Shown: piece by piece, positions 63,045 through 64,000 of the stretch
How positions within the stretch are numbered: position 1 is the stretch's first letter
Layout: each line of letters opens with the position of its first letter
NCBI RefSeq assembly: GCF_037975245.1
Contig: NC_092580.1
Coordinates: forward strand, 14,485,001 to 14,549,000
DNA: 64,000 nucleotides
From: Apostichopus japonicus
Lineage: Eukaryota; Echinodermata; Holothuroidea; Aspidochirotida; Stichopodidae
Direction of reading: 5' to 3'
The notes under the pieces: generated by a model
Told to the model about the DNA's origin: nothing
Databases searched by the model: none
What the model saw: only the letters and a program-made list of their open reading frames with translations
Position numbers and translations under genes: made by a program

Positions 63045-64000
63045 TCTAGGAGTGTGTGTCTTATAACTAATTGCAAGTGGAGTTCCACCCTGATATCCTG
63101 CTCTATATATAACTACATGAAGTATATCATGGTGATGGTCTGTATCCCCTGCTGTTATTATCTTTGAGTTTCATCAACAGGCACCTTGCAACCGGGCTTC
63201 CTTTCACAGTCTCTTGACAGCCATTTCCTTCCTCCGTACGAGAGAAAGCTTGAAAGCAATGACCAATATATCCTTGACTCCATGGCATGATGCATTTATG
63301 TACTTGCTTTACAAGCTTCATTAGATTAATGACCTTGTAACCATGGAAGCTACTGTACTAGCCTACATTTTGAACAATATAGGCACAACATGCTATTTAG
63401 TAGCTAGGAGATGTTTGGCTTCAAAAATTAGTGGCAGCATTTAATTATGTTTGCATGCAGTCACCAGTGTGGCCAAGTAAAAGATAACCTTCTACTATAT
63501 TGCTTCACTTGCCGGCCTCAAAGATAATTAAATGTTATATATATAATGTTCTTATAGGTAATGAGGTAATGCAATGTAAATAGATCACTTAGTAATGCGC
63601 CATAAATCCAGTGCCCAAGGCTAGTAATAAAAAAGTTACAGTACATTCAATTTTATACTTTTGTTACAAAAGTGAGTGACAAATCCCATGGAAGAAACAA
63701 AAAAAAATATATATTTTGTTTCTCTGAACTGAAAGTTGAGCAGTCTTGAGCATATACACTTATACACTTATATATTACTGGACTTTTCAGCCAGATAAAA
63801 AAACGTCCTTTTGGAACAAAGGAAAAAAGAATGCCTGCATATGTTTTGACTTACTTTAAACTTTAAATGCACAACGGCTGCACACTTAATTATGTGCTGC
63901 TCGTGTTAGCTGATACATGTAGTAGTAGGGTCCATAACATGTATCCTGGGGTATCTGCTATATAAAACGCTAAACAGCAACCATATGCACCACAGGGAAT

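Larger units (their letters stand above)
55386..64000. other. Region 5' of the found gene C exons
   Basis: Repeats, a MITE and AT-rich sequence. Probably a large intron of gene C, because the exon at 55385 needs a phase-2 exon upstream. A donor-like ATGGATCAGACCCCGAGC/GTGAGT at about 60666-60690 was seen, but its phase (0) does not fit the next exon. Confidence 0.5.

Overview
The window is intron-rich animal nuclear DNA, AT-rich outside the runs of G or C that sit mostly in transposon debris. Exon phases, a Reeler/Calx-beta/EGF protein, a mucin-like gene and an FGD5/FGD6-type RhoGEF point to a deuterostome invertebrate; an echinoderm such as a sea cucumber is my best guess, an inference without any database search. 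All three genes I can support lie on the minus strand, so they read from right to left.

Gene A (about 27.1 kb down to the left edge) starts with a signal peptide and encodes a Reeler domain, four Calx-beta domains each split over two exons, and twelve EGF domains. I placed 23 exons (3,406 coding nt, about 1,135 residues). Their splice phases join without a break, and the 3' end lies beyond the window. Nearly all exons are phase 1-1, the classic arrangement for exon shuffling.

Gene B (about 43.4 to 30.0 kb) is mucin-like. Its core is an array of 26 tandem copies of a 182-205 bp unit (35.29-40.08 kb). Each unit holds one 75-nt phase 1-1 exon for a 25-residue Ser/Thr/Pro-rich block plus a very short intron. 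The array is followed by an unrecognised 65-residue exon, an EGF exon, a degenerate EGF exon and a terminal exon with a stop. The 5' end was not found; two more phase 1-1 candidate exons, one also exactly 75 nt, lie upstream.

Gene C (about 55.4 to 47.3 kb) is an FGD5/FGD6-like Cdc42-type guanine nucleotide exchange factor. Seventeen exons give an acidic stretch, DH, PH, FYVE and second PH domains and the stop codon. The N-terminal exons lie further right and were not found.

The rest is introns and intergenic DNA full of repeats: hAT-like MITEs with 8-bp target duplications (one duplicates a splice donor of gene A), a 1.3-kb inverted repeat pair in two introns of gene A, foldback elements, several minisatellites and many short microsatellites. 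I found no RNA genes. Genes A and B look like neighbouring extracellular-matrix or cell-surface genes; gene C is an unrelated cytoskeletal regulator in the same orientation.
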